The notes under the pieces were generated by a model. That model searched no databases and was not told the origin of the DNA. It saw nothing but the letters and a program-made list of their open reading frames with translations. A stretch of DNA of 64,000 bases from Lentzea atacamensis (GTDB lineage: Bacteria; Actinomycetota; Actinomycetes; Mycobacteriales; Pseudonocardiaceae): assembly GCF_003269295.1 (NCBI RefSeq), contig NZ_QLTT01000003.1:902677-966676 (forward strand), given 5' to 3'. Position 1 is the stretch's first letter; each line of letters starts with the position of its first letter. Shown here piece by piece: positions 1-8,700 of the stretch. A program made the position numbers and the translations under genes.

Positions 1-1130
1 TGGACGAGTCGACCTACTCCGGCGGGTCGATGGGTGCCGACCACCCGATCACGTGGTGCAAGCCCATGGCGAGTGGACGCTCCTTCTACACCGGCACCGG
101 CCACACGAGGGAGAGCTATGCCGATCCGGCTTTCCGCACGATGATCCTCGGCGGCATCCGGTACGCGGCGAACAGGACGAAGGCGGACTGCCGTCCCGAG
201 ACCGGCTACACCACCCTCTACAACGGGTCGACGACCGGGTGGACGCAGGCGGGCCCCGGCGGTTTCACCAACAGCGACGCCACGCTCACCTCGTCCGGCG
301 GTATGGGCATGCTGTGGTACAGCGCCAAGGAGTTCCGGTCCTACTCGCTCAAGCTCGACTGGCGGATGCCGGGGGACGACAACTCCGGTGTGGTGCTCGG
401 GTTCCCGGCGGGCAGCAGCCCGGACTCGGCTCTCGCCAACGGGTACGAGGTCCAGATCGACGCGACCGACACCGCGGACAAGACCACGGGGGCGATCTAC
501 GGGGTCAAGGCCCCCGACACCGCCGCCAGGGACGCCGCGCTGAACCCGCCCGGCGAGTGGAACACCTACGAACTGCTCGTCGAGGGCGAACGCCTCCAGG
601 TGTTCCTGAACGGCGTGAAGATCAACGACTTCACCAACACCGACCCGGCGAGGTCGCTCACCTCTGGCCACATCGCCCTGCAGAACCACGGGTCCGGTGA
701 CGACGTGTCGTTCCGCAACGTCCGGATTAAGGAGCTCGGCGGGACCGTGCCGCGCACCGGGCGGATCACCGGCGGCTCCGGCAAGTGCGTCGACGTCGCC
801 GGCGGCAGCAGCGCGGACGGCACGAAGATCCAGCTGTGGACCTGCAACACCAACGCGAGTCAACAGTGGACGGTCAGCGGGAACACGTTGCGCGCCCTCA
901 ACAAGTGCATGGGCGTCGCCGGTGGCAGCACCGCCAACGGCGCGCTGGTGCAGCTGATGACGTGCAACGGCAGCGGCTCGCAGAACTGGACGGCCGGGGC
1001 GAACGGCTCACTGGTCAACCAGCAGGCGAACAGGTGCCTGGACGCCAACGGCGCCAGTTCGGCGGACGGCACCCAGCTCATCCTCTGGACCTGCCACGGC
1101 GGCACGAACCAGCGCTGGACCCTGCCATGA
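1..1130 (+). CDS. Secreted ThuA / DUF1080 / ricin-B lectin protein (5' end missing)
   Basis: The reading frame is open from the window edge (first full codon at base 3), so the N-terminus lies outside. About 375 residues are visible. The first ~60 match the end of a ThuA-like domain (D-E-S-T-Y, then H-P-I-T-W-C) and align with the ThuA domain of the protein at 5723-9217. Residues ~65-245 look like DUF1080, the 3-keto-disaccharide hydrolase domain, a concanavalin-like sandwich. Residues ~250-375 are a ricin-type beta-trefoil lectin with the repeated C-x-D-x-x-G and Q-x-W signatures. The expected role is extracellular binding and processing of oxidised glycans. This is inferred from the domains; the substrate is unknown. 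It is followed 28 bp later by the GH54 gene on the same strand. Confidence 0.85.
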   Translation, partial: DESTYSGGSMGADHPITWCKPMASGRSFYTGTGHTRESYADPAFRTMILGGIRYAANRTKADCRPETGYTTLYNGSTTGWTQAGPGGFTNSDATLTSSGGMGMLWYSAKEFRSYSLKLDWRMPGDDNSGVVLGFPAGSSPDSALANGYEVQIDATDTADKTTGAIYGVKAPDTAARDAALNPPGEWNTYELLVEGERLQVFLNGVKINDFTNTDPARSLTSGHIALQNHGSGDDVSFRNVRIKELGGTVPRTGRITGGSGKCVDVAGGSSADGTKIQLWTCNTNASQQWTVSGNTLRALNKCMGVAGGSTANGALVQLMTCNGSGSQNWTAGANGSLVNQQANRCLDANGASSADGTQLILWTCHGGTNQRWTLP

Positions 1131-1158
1131 GCGGACAGACCTTCCCAGGAGGTGCGGA

Positions 1159-2652
1159 ATGAGACTCTCAGCAGTCTCTCCGGCGGCGCGGACCCGGATC
1201 GCCTTGGCGGTGACCGTGTTGGCCGCGGCCACGTTGACGTGGTCCACACCGGCACCTGCGGCGGCGGCGACCACCGGACCGTGTGACATCTACGCCAGCG
1301 GCGGCACGCCCTGCATCGCGGCGCACAGCACGACGCGGGCGCTTTACGGTTCGTACAACGGAAATCTCTACCAAGTCAGGAGGGCGTCGGACAACACCAG
1401 CAAGGACATCGGCCTGCTCGCCGCGGGCGGCAACGCCAACGCGGCGACGCAGGACACGTTCTGCGCCGGCACCTCGTGCGTCATCACGGTGGTCTACGAC
1501 CAGTCCGGTCGCGGGAACGACCTGTGGTACCAGGGATCGAGCGTGGTCCCCGGCTCGCCGCAGAGCCGGCCCGCGAACGCGACCTCCGAGTCGCTGGTGA
1601 TGGGTGCTGACAAGAGCAAGGCGTACTCGCTCTACATCAACCCCGGCAACAGCTACTGGCGTGACGGCAGCCGGACCGGCGTCCCGACGGGCGCCGCGCC
1701 GGAGGGCATGTACATGGTGACCAGCGGTACGCACGTCAACGGCGGCTGCTGCTTCGACTACGGCAACAGCGAGACGACCCGCAAAGCCGACGCGGCCGGA
1801 GCGATGGACGCGATCAACTTCAGCACGCAGTGCTGGTTCGGCGGGTGCGTCGGCCGCGGTCCGTGGGTCCAGGCGGATCTCGAATGGGGCCTGTTCCCGG
1901 GCGGAAGCCAGCAGTGGAACCCGAACCAGCGGGCTTTCACGGACAAGTTCGTCACGGCGATCCTGAAGAACAACGGGACCACGCGGTTCGCGCTCAAGGG
2001 CGGCAACGCCCAGGCGGGTGATCTGACCACGTTGTACGACGGTTCGCTCCCGCCCGGCTACAGCCCGATGAAGAAACAGGGCGCCATCGTCCTGGGCAGT
2101 GGTGGTGACTGCTGCAAGCCCGACGGTGGTGCGAACCTCAGCGCGGGCACCTTCTACGAGGGAGCGATGGTCGCGGGCTACCCGTCCGACGCGACCGAGA
2201 ACGCCGTGCAGGCCAACATCATCGCTGCCGGGTACGGCGGTGGCGGCGGCAATCCGCCCGTGCCCGGCGGCGCTGTGCGTGCGGTGGGCGCGGGCAAGTG
2301 CCTGGAGACACCGAACGGCACCGCGGGCACGCAGACCCGGATCTGGGACTGCTCGGGCAGCGCGGGCCAGAAGTGGGCCCGGTCGGCGTCGGGTCAGCTC
2401 ACCGTGTTCGACGGCACGACCCAGCGGTGTCTCGACGCGTACGGCCAAGGGACCACCGCGGGCACCAGGGTGGCGATCTGGACGTGCAACGGTCAGACCA
2501 ACCAGCGGTGGAACGTCAACGCCAACGGCACGATCACCGGCGTGCAGTCCGGTCTGTGTCTGGACGTGTCCGGCGCATCCACGGCCAACGGCGCGCTCGT
2601 CCAGCTGTGGACGTGCCACGGCCAGTCCAACCAGCAGTGGAGCTTGACCTGA
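1159..2652 (+). CDS. Secreted GH54 alpha-L-arabinofuranosidase with ricin-B lectin tail
   Basis: This 497-residue protein begins with an Arg-containing n-region and an Ala-rich signal peptide (residues 1-37). The mature part opens with G-P-C-D-I-Y and continues with T-T-R-A-L-Y and V-Y-D-Q-S-G-R-G-N-D-L. These are hallmarks of the AbfB-type arabinofuranosidase catalytic domain of family GH54 (~38-355). A Gly/Pro linker (around 357-371) leads to a ricin-type beta-trefoil lectin (372-497). The enzyme should release terminal arabinofuranose from arabinan or arabinoxylan outside the cell. The ATG at 1159 has AGGAGG about 6 bases upstream. A family-typical AbfB C-terminal domain is absent and replaced by the lectin. 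It probably shares a transcript with the neighbouring lectin proteins. Confidence 0.88.
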   Translation: MRLSAVSPAARTRIALAVTVLAAATLTWSTPAPAAAATTGPCDIYASGGTPCIAAHSTTRALYGSYNGNLYQVRRASDNTSKDIGLLAAGGNANAATQDTFCAGTSCVITVVYDQSGRGNDLWYQGSSVVPGSPQSRPANATSESLVMGADKSKAYSLYINPGNSYWRDGSRTGVPTGAAPEGMYMVTSGTHVNGGCCFDYGNSETTRKADAAGAMDAINFSTQCWFGGCVGRGPWVQADLEWGLFPGGSQQWNPNQRAFTDKFVTAILKNNGTTRFALKGGNAQAGDLTTLYDGSLPPGYSPMKKQGAIVLGSGGDCCKPDGGANLSAGTFYEGAMVAGYPSDATENAVQANIIAAGYGGGGGNPPVPGGAVRAVGAGKCLETPNGTAGTQTRIWDCSGSAGQKWARSASGQLTVFDGTTQRCLDAYGQGTTAGTRVAIWTCNGQTNQRWNVNANGTITGVQSGLCLDVSGASTANGALVQLWTCHGQSNQQWSLT

Positions 2653-2657
2653 TCAGC

Positions 2658-2705
2658 GGTCGTGCGTGCTGTCCTCCGCTCCGGCGGCGAACAGCACGCA
2701 CGGCC
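2658..2705 (+). terminator. Long hairpin after the GH54 gene
   Basis: Bases 2658-2672 and 2691-2705 are inverted repeats of 15 bp with one G-T pair (core CGTGCGTGCTGT), separated by an 18-base GC-rich loop. It starts five bases after the GH54 stop codon. There is no U-run, as is common for actinobacterial terminators. It could equally be an mRNA-stabilising structure. Confidence 0.5.
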
Positions 2706-2734
2706 ATTCCCATCACTGACAAAGGAGTCGAGTG

Positions 2735-3442
2735 ATGCGCATGTCAGAGCCGACGATGTACGACACCAGCCCGGCCGCGTGCTGGACGGACGGCTTCCGC
2801 ACCGCCAACGGCGAATGCGGTGCGGTGCTGTACGGCGAGCCCGCGATGGAGAAAGTGGTCTTCGAGGCCGGCCGGTCCTGCCACCCGGCGTACGAGTTCC
2901 GGATCTCCAGTCCCGGCATGGCCGCCGTCGGCGGCTACGGCCGGATCACCGACTCCCGCACCGGCGAGGTCATCTCGACCTGGACCGACGGGCACGGCAC
3001 CTGGGCCCGCCGGGCCTTCGCGTCCAGAGCCGACCAGGTGATCGCACACGAGCTGCTGCCGGCACCTGGCCGGACGGTCGACACCACGCTGAGCGTCGAC
3101 ACCGCGCTCGACGGGCTGCTCGGCAGCACGCGTTTCACGACGAGAGCCACTGTCAGCAACGGCTCGGGCTACCTCACCTTGCGACGCGTCGGCCTGTCGG
3201 GTTGCGGTGCCTTCGGCTACGAGGGCATCACCAGGGTGGTGGCCTTCGGCGGCAGCATCCTCGCCAGCGGGACCACCCTCGTCGTCATCGGGGCGGCCAG
3301 GCTGCTCCTGCTCACCAAACTCGACCGGTACGAGCCGTCCTCGACCGGCTGGTTCTTCCCCGCGCTGCGCACGGCACTCGCCGGGCTCGACAACGACTAT
3401 GCCACCCTGTTCGCGCGGCACGCGGCCGCCACACCCGCTTGA
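2735..3442 (+). CDS. Truncated GH95-like protein (N-terminal domain only)
   Basis: The ~235-residue product resembles the N-terminal beta-sandwich of GH95 fucosidase/galactosidase proteins: W-x-D-G-F then G-E-C-G-A-V-L-Y-G near the start, and A-T-L-F-A-R-H at the end, where the helical linker normally begins. Full-length family members have about 750-800 residues, and the (alpha/alpha)6 catalytic barrel is missing here. No catalytic part follows, because the next gene is a ROK regulator. AAAGGAG at 2721 supports the ATG at 2735; a GTG at 2732 is also possible. No signal peptide is evident. I think it is a gene remnant or a stand-alone sandwich domain without hydrolase activity. Confidence 0.55.
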   Translation: MRMSEPTMYDTSPAACWTDGFRTANGECGAVLYGEPAMEKVVFEAGRSCHPAYEFRISSPGMAAVGGYGRITDSRTGEVISTWTDGHGTWARRAFASRADQVIAHELLPAPGRTVDTTLSVDTALDGLLGSTRFTTRATVSNGSGYLTLRRVGLSGCGAFGYEGITRVVAFGGSILASGTTLVVIGAARLLLLTKLDRYEPSSTGWFFPALRTALAGLDNDYATLFARHAAATPA

Positions 3443-3533
3443 CCCGGCCACCGGCATCGAGAGTTCGGGCGACGATCACACGCAAGCGTGACGTTGCGCC
3501 GGGTCCTTTCGTTGCCGGTGTGACAATTACCCG

Positions 3534-4748
3534 ATGGAGAGCACCCAGGGCATTGAGTCCGGTTCGCCAGCCGCAGTGCTGCGCATGCTGATGGACGGCA
3601 GGCCGCGCACCCGAGCGGAGATCGTGGCCGCGACCGGCCTCTCCCGCTCCACCGTGCGGGCGAGGCTCGACCTGCTCCTGGCCGCCGGTCTGGTGACCGG
3701 CGGCGGTACCGGGGAGTCCACAGGCGGACGGCCGGCGAGCCGGTTCGTGTTCAACCCCGGCGCGCGCCTCGTGCTGGTGGCCGAAGTGGGCGCCACCCAT
3801 GCGACGGTCGCCGTGACCGACCTCGGGTGCCGGTTGATCGCGGTCGAACAGGTCGGCCTCGATGTCGCGGACGGACCGGAGGTGATCCTCCAGCTCCTGG
3901 TCACGACCTGGCGCGAGCTGCTGCGCGACGTGGACCACCCGGAGACCGGGTCGGAGATCGCTGGAGTGGGCATCGGGCTGCCGGGGCCGGTCGAGCACTC
4001 CACCGGCCGGCCGAACAACCCGCCGATCATGCCGGGCTGGGACGGGTTCGACGTGCCGGCGGCGATCGCGGCGGAGTTCGGCGCACCGGTGCTGGTCGAC
4101 AACGAGGTCAACCTGATGGCGCTGGGCGAGCACACGGCCTCGCACCCGGACGTGCGGCACATGATCGTGGTGAAGGCGGCGACCGGCATCGGCGCCGGGC
4201 TGATCAGCAACGGTGTGCTGCACCGCGGCGCGGCGGGCGCGGCGGGGGACCTGGGGCACATCAGGGTGCCCGCCGGTGAGGAGGCGCTGTGCCGCTGCGG
4301 CAACACCGGGTGCCTTGAGGCGGTCGCCGGTGGTCCGGCGCTGGCGGCGAAGCTGAGAGAGCTGGGGCTCCCCGCGCACTCGACGGCCGACGTGGTGCAC
4401 ATGGTCCGGTCCGGCAACCTCGAGGCCGGCCGGGTCGTGCGGCAGGCGGGCAGGGACATCGGCGAGGTGCTCGCGGGCGGCGTGAGCATGTTCAACCCGT
4501 CGCTCGTGGTCATCGGCGGTCTGCTGGCGGACGCGGGGGAGATGCTGCTGGCGGGCGTGCGTGAGTCGATCTACCGGCGTTCGCTGCCTCTGGCCACGGA
4601 GGACCTGAGGATCGTCGCGTCGACGGCGGGTGCGACCGCCGGTGTGCTGGGCGCCGCGGCGATGGTCGTGCAGCACGTGCTGTCGCCGGAGGTGCTGGAC
4701 GCGCGGCTCGGCGCGGTCGTCTCCGCGATCTCCGCCGGGGAGGCCTGA
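3534..4748 (+). CDS. ROK-family transcriptional regulator
   Basis: This 404-residue protein has an N-terminal winged HTH (R-T-R-A-E-I-V-A-A-T-G-L-S-R-S-T-V, ~25-45) and a ROK sugar-kinase-like domain (~75-390). The zinc motif C-R-C-G-N-T-G-C-L-E lies near residue 253. V-D-N-E carries the usual kinase Asp. The E-x-G-H sugar-contact motif reads D-L-G-H, so sugar sensing rather than phosphorylation is likely. It is a close paralogue of the ROK protein at 11017-12189; both share P-P-I-M-P-x-W-D-G-F-D-V-P. The ATG lacks a clear Shine-Dalgarno sequence and may be leaderless. It probably represses the adjacent sugar genes; the ligand is unknown. Confidence 0.9.
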   Translation: MESTQGIESGSPAAVLRMLMDGRPRTRAEIVAATGLSRSTVRARLDLLLAAGLVTGGGTGESTGGRPASRFVFNPGARLVLVAEVGATHATVAVTDLGCRLIAVEQVGLDVADGPEVILQLLVTTWRELLRDVDHPETGSEIAGVGIGLPGPVEHSTGRPNNPPIMPGWDGFDVPAAIAAEFGAPVLVDNEVNLMALGEHTASHPDVRHMIVVKAATGIGAGLISNGVLHRGAAGAAGDLGHIRVPAGEEALCRCGNTGCLEAVAGGPALAAKLRELGLPAHSTADVVHMVRSGNLEAGRVVRQAGRDIGEVLAGGVSMFNPSLVVIGGLLADAGEMLLAGVRESIYRRSLPLATEDLRIVASTAGATAGVLGAAAMVVQHVLSPEVLDARLGAVVSAISAGEA

Positions 4749-4769
4749 GCTACTTTGGCAGAAAGTAGC
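4749..4769. promoter_or_regulatory. Perfect 8-bp palindrome, candidate operator
   Basis: GCTACTTT and AAAGTAGC form a perfect inverted repeat around a 5-base spacer, beginning directly after the ROK stop codon and 71 bp before the preferred start of the isomerase gene. The symmetry and position fit a regulator-binding site for the ROK protein. A weak hairpin in the transcript is the alternative. Confidence 0.4.
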
Positions 4770-4777
4770 CATAACTT

Positions 4778-4800
4778 AGTCCGCTTCTACCGGACTTTTG
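4778..4800 (+). terminator. Short hairpin with T-run
   Basis: AGTCCG (4778-4783) and CGGACT (4791-4796) form a 6-bp stem with a 7-base loop, followed by TTTTG. This is compatible with a weak intrinsic terminator of the ROK transcript. Confidence 0.35.
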
Positions 4801-4802
4801 CA

Positions 4803-4831
4803 TTGACCTTGCCATATGGTCGGGTTTACGT
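4803..4831 (+). promoter_or_regulatory. Candidate promoter of the isomerase gene
   Basis: TTGACC at 4803 is followed after about 16-17 bases by TTTACG. This would place the transcription start near 4838-4840, at the ATG at 4840, giving a leaderless mRNA. The palindrome CCATATGG (4812-4819) sits between the two boxes and could be an operator. All of this is inferred from pattern only. Confidence 0.35.
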
Positions 4832-4839
4832 TCACCTGC

Positions 4840-5691
4840 ATGTGGGACATCGGCGTCAACACATGGGTTTGGACGTCACCGCTCACCGATGACGGATTGG
4901 CCGCGCTCGCGCCGAAGGTTCGCGAGTGGGGGTTCGACGTCATCGAACTGCCTGTGGAGCAGCCGGGTGACTGGGACCCGCGCCGCGCCGCCGACCTGCT
5001 GGCCGAGTTGAAGCTCCGGGCCACCGTCTGTCTCGTCATGCCGTCGGGCCGTGAGCTGGTCGCGGCAGACACGGTCGCGGAGACCCAGGACTACCTGCGG
5101 CGGGTCGTGGACGTCGCGGCGATCGTCGGCAGCCCGGTCGCGGCGGGCCCCGCCTACAGCTCGGTCGGCCGCACCTGGCGCATCGACGACCGGCCGCAGG
5201 TGTACCGCGAGCTGCGCGCGAACCTCCACCCCGTCGTCGAGTACGCGGCGCAGCGCGGTGTCCGCATCGCCGTGGAGCCGCTGAACCGGTACGAGACGAG
5301 CCTGCTGAACACCGTGGACCAGGCGCTCGAGGCGCTGGACGGGCTCCCCGCCGAGGGGTGTGGGCTGGCGCTCGACACCTACCACCTCAACATCGAGGAA
5401 GCGGCGCCGGTGAAGGCGATTCTCGCCGCCGGCGCGCGCATCGCGCACGTTCAGGTGTGCGCCAACGACCGCGGTACGCCGGGTCGCGATCACCAGGACT
5501 GGCCCGCGTTGCTGGGCGCCTTGGGCGATGCCGGCTACCGCGGTCCGTTGTGCATCGAGTCGTTCACGCCGGACAACGCCGCGATCGCGACCGCTGCCTC
5601 GATCTGGCGGCCGCTGGCCGACTCACCGGACGCCCTCGCCGTCGAAGGCCTGGCCTTCCTGCGCGCTGCCGCCGCCGCTCTCACACGTTAG
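4840..5691 (+). CDS. TIM-barrel sugar isomerase/epimerase
   Basis: The product (about 283 residues from the ATG at 4840) belongs to the xylose-isomerase-like TIM-barrel family that includes D-tagatose/D-psicose 3-epimerases. Visible signatures are I-G-V-N-T-W-V at the N-terminus, V-E-P-L-N-R-Y-E-T (metal and substrate contact), L-D-T-Y-H-L-N and C-I-E-S-F-T. These supply the usual Glu-Asp-His-Glu metal site. It should interconvert keto-sugars or related polyols in the cytoplasm. An in-frame ATG at 4816 would add eight residues; I prefer 4840 because of the upstream promoter-like boxes and because family members begin at that point. The next gene starts 31 bp downstream. Confidence 0.85.
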   Translation: MWDIGVNTWVWTSPLTDDGLAALAPKVREWGFDVIELPVEQPGDWDPRRAADLLAELKLRATVCLVMPSGRELVAADTVAETQDYLRRVVDVAAIVGSPVAAGPAYSSVGRTWRIDDRPQVYRELRANLHPVVEYAAQRGVRIAVEPLNRYETSLLNTVDQALEALDGLPAEGCGLALDTYHLNIEEAAPVKAILAAGARIAHVQVCANDRGTPGRDHQDWPALLGALGDAGYRGPLCIESFTPDNAAIATAASIWRPLADSPDALAVEGLAFLRAAAAALTR

Positions 5692-5722
5692 CCGACCGCG
5701 TCACCACCCCGGAGGAGTGGCA

Positions 5723-8700
5723 ATGCAACGCAGACTCAAGCGATTACTGTCGGTGTTGGCCGGTGCTCTGGTGGTGATGGGGCTAGTCACGCCGACCACC
5801 CCGGCACAGGCTCATGGCCTGCACGTCCTGCTGTTCACCAAGACCGCTTCCGGCGCCTACCGGCACGACTCCATCCCGGCGGGCATCACGATGATGGAGC
5901 AGCTGGCCGCCCAGCGCGGCTGGGAGATGACCAAGACCGAGGACGCGTCGGTCTTCAACGACGCCACGCTCGCCACGTTCAACGTGATCGTGATGCTGCA
6001 GACGTCGGGCATGGTGTGGGACACCGCCGCGCAGCGCACCGCGATGCAGAACTACGTGCGCAGGGGCGGCGGTGTGGTGGCGATCCACAACGCCACCGAC
6101 ATGAACATCGAGCAGCAGTTCCCGTGGTGGGACCAGATGCTCGGCATGACCATGACCCAGCACTCGTCGATCGTGTCCGGCACCGCCAAGGTCGCAGACC
6201 GCAAGCACCCGTCCGGGGCGGGTCTTCCGGACCGGTGGACGCGGACCGAGGAGTGGTACAACTTCAACCGCTCCGCGCGCGGCGACGTGCACGTGCTGGT
6301 CACCGCGGACGAGTCGACCTACGACGCGGGTCCGTCCAAGATGGGCTTCGACCACCCGATCTCGTGGTGCCGCAACTTCGAGGGCGGCCGGGTGTGGGCG
6401 ACCGGCATGGGCCACCAGGCCTCGAGCTACTCCGAACCCCTGTTCCGCCAGCACATCACCGGCGGTGTGGAGTCGGCGGGCGGCATCGTGGGCGCGGACT
6501 GCGGTCCGACGGTGTGGAGCAGCTTCCAGAAGGTGCAGCTCGACAACTCCGTCATCGCGCCGAGCACGGTCGACGTCGCCCCCGACGGCCGGGTGTTCTT
6601 CAACGAGTACAACGGCAACCTGAAGATCTACAAGCCGGACACCAGGACGACGGTCGTCGCGGGCACGCTCAGCGTCTACGGCCAGGGACAGAACTCGGAG
6701 GACGGCCTGGTCGGCATGGCGCTCGACCCGGCGTTCGCGACCAACAAATGGGTCTACCTGAACTACTCCCCGGCGGGGACCCAGGAGATCGCCAGGATTT
6801 CGCGCTTCACCATGAACGGCGACAGATTGGACATGGCCAGCGAGAAGGTCCTGCTGACCCTGCCCGCGTCACGGCGTGAAGAGCCGGGGCACACCGGCGG
6901 CCAGCTGAACTTCGGGCCGAACGGCAACCTCTACATCAGCGTCGGCGACGACATCAACCCCAACGGCAACTCCGGCGGCTACGCGCCGATCGACGAACGC
7001 CCCGGCCGCGCGCTGTACGACGCGCAGGGCACCGCGGCCAACACCAACGACCTGCGCGGCAAGATCCTGCGCATCCACCCGGAGCCCGACGGCACCTACA
7101 CCGTGCCCGCGGGCAACCTGTTCGCGCCCGGCACCGCCAGGACGCGGCCGGAGATCTACGCGATGGGCTTCCGCAACGCGTTCCGGTTCAGCGTGCACCC
7201 GACCACCGGCGTGATCTACGCGGCCGACTACGGCCCGGATGCGGGCAGCGACAACCCGAACCGCGGTCCGGCGGGACTCGTGGAGTGGAACGTGATCAAG
7301 TCGCCGGGCAACTACGGCTGGCCGTACTGCGTGGCGAACAACATCGCCTACAACGACTGGAACTTCGCCAGCAACACGTCCGGACCGAAGTTCAACTGCG
7401 CGTCGCCGGTCAACAACTCGCCCAACAACACCGGTCTGACGACGCTGCCCGCGGCGCGGGGAGCGGACCTCTGGTACGGCAACGGTGCGAACGGCAACGC
7501 CTTCCCGGAGATGGGGCCGAGCAGCGGCGGCGAGGCGCCGATGGCGTTCCCCGCCTACCAGTACAACGCGAGCAACCCGTCGACGACGAAGTTCCCCGCC
7601 TACTTCGACCAGACGCCGTTCTTCGGAGAGTGGTCCCGCAACCGCATGTGGGAGTTCCGGATGGACTCCTCCGGGAACCTGCTGAAGGTCAACAACTTCC
7701 TGTCGAACATGTCGTTCGCCTCCCCGATGGACGCGAAGTTCGGCCCCGACGGATCGATGTACCTGCTGACCTGGGGCACGGGCTGGGACGACAACAAACC
7801 GTTGCCCGGCGCCGGATTGTGGCGCATCGACTACACGACCACCGGTGAACGGCTTCCGGTGGCGCAGGCGTCCGGCACTCCGCTGACCGGTCCGTCGCCG
7901 CTGACGGTGCGCTTCTCCAGCGCAGGTTCCAACGACCCCGGTGGTCTTCCGCTGACCTACCGGTGGACCTTCGGCGACGGCGCCACGTCCACGGAGCCGA
8001 ACCCCACGCACACCTACACCACGAGCGGGAAGTTCACCGCCCAGCTCACCGTCACCAACTCGGCCGGCAAGATCGGTACCGCGAACGTGACCATCAGCGT
8101 GGGCAACACCGAGCCGGTCGTGCGGTTCACCGGTCCCGTCGACGGCGGCATGATCAACTTCGGTGACCCCATCCCGTACACGTTGTCCGTGACCGATCAG
8201 GAGGACGGCACGATCGACTGCGGCAGGGTGAACGTCCAGTCGAACATGGGCCACGACTCGCACAAGCACCCGATCGGCTCGCCCACGACCGGCTGCTCGG
8301 GGGCGCTTCAGACGGGCATCGACTCCGGGCACCAAGGGCTCAACGTGCACGTGATCGGCTCTGCCGAGTACACGGACAAGGGCGCGAACGGAGTGCCGCC
8401 TCTGACCGGCAGCGCGCAGGTCGTGCTGCAGCCCAAGCAGAAGCAGGCCGAGTTCTTCAACGGCTCGTCCGGCGTGACCATCGTGTCGCAGGCGGGCGCC
8501 GAGTCGGGCGCCAAGGTCGGCGACATCGGCAACAACGACTGGATCTCGTTCAAACCGGTCAACTTCACCGGGATCAACCAGGTGTCGTTCCGGGTGTCCG
8601 CGCCTTCCGGTGGCGGGGGCACGATCGAACTGCGCGCCGGTTCGCCGACGGGCCAGCTCATCGCGTCGTCGCCGGTCACCAGCACGGGTGGCTCAAACAC

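Noticed and set aside
1168..2619. Minus-strand open frame of ~480 residues
   Set aside because: It lies opposite the GH54 gene, is rich in Arg/Ala/Val without any family motif, and has no own start signals.
6869..8350. Minus-strand open frame opposite the giant ThuA protein
   Set aside because: High-GC antisense frame with no recognisable domain; the plus-strand domains are clear.
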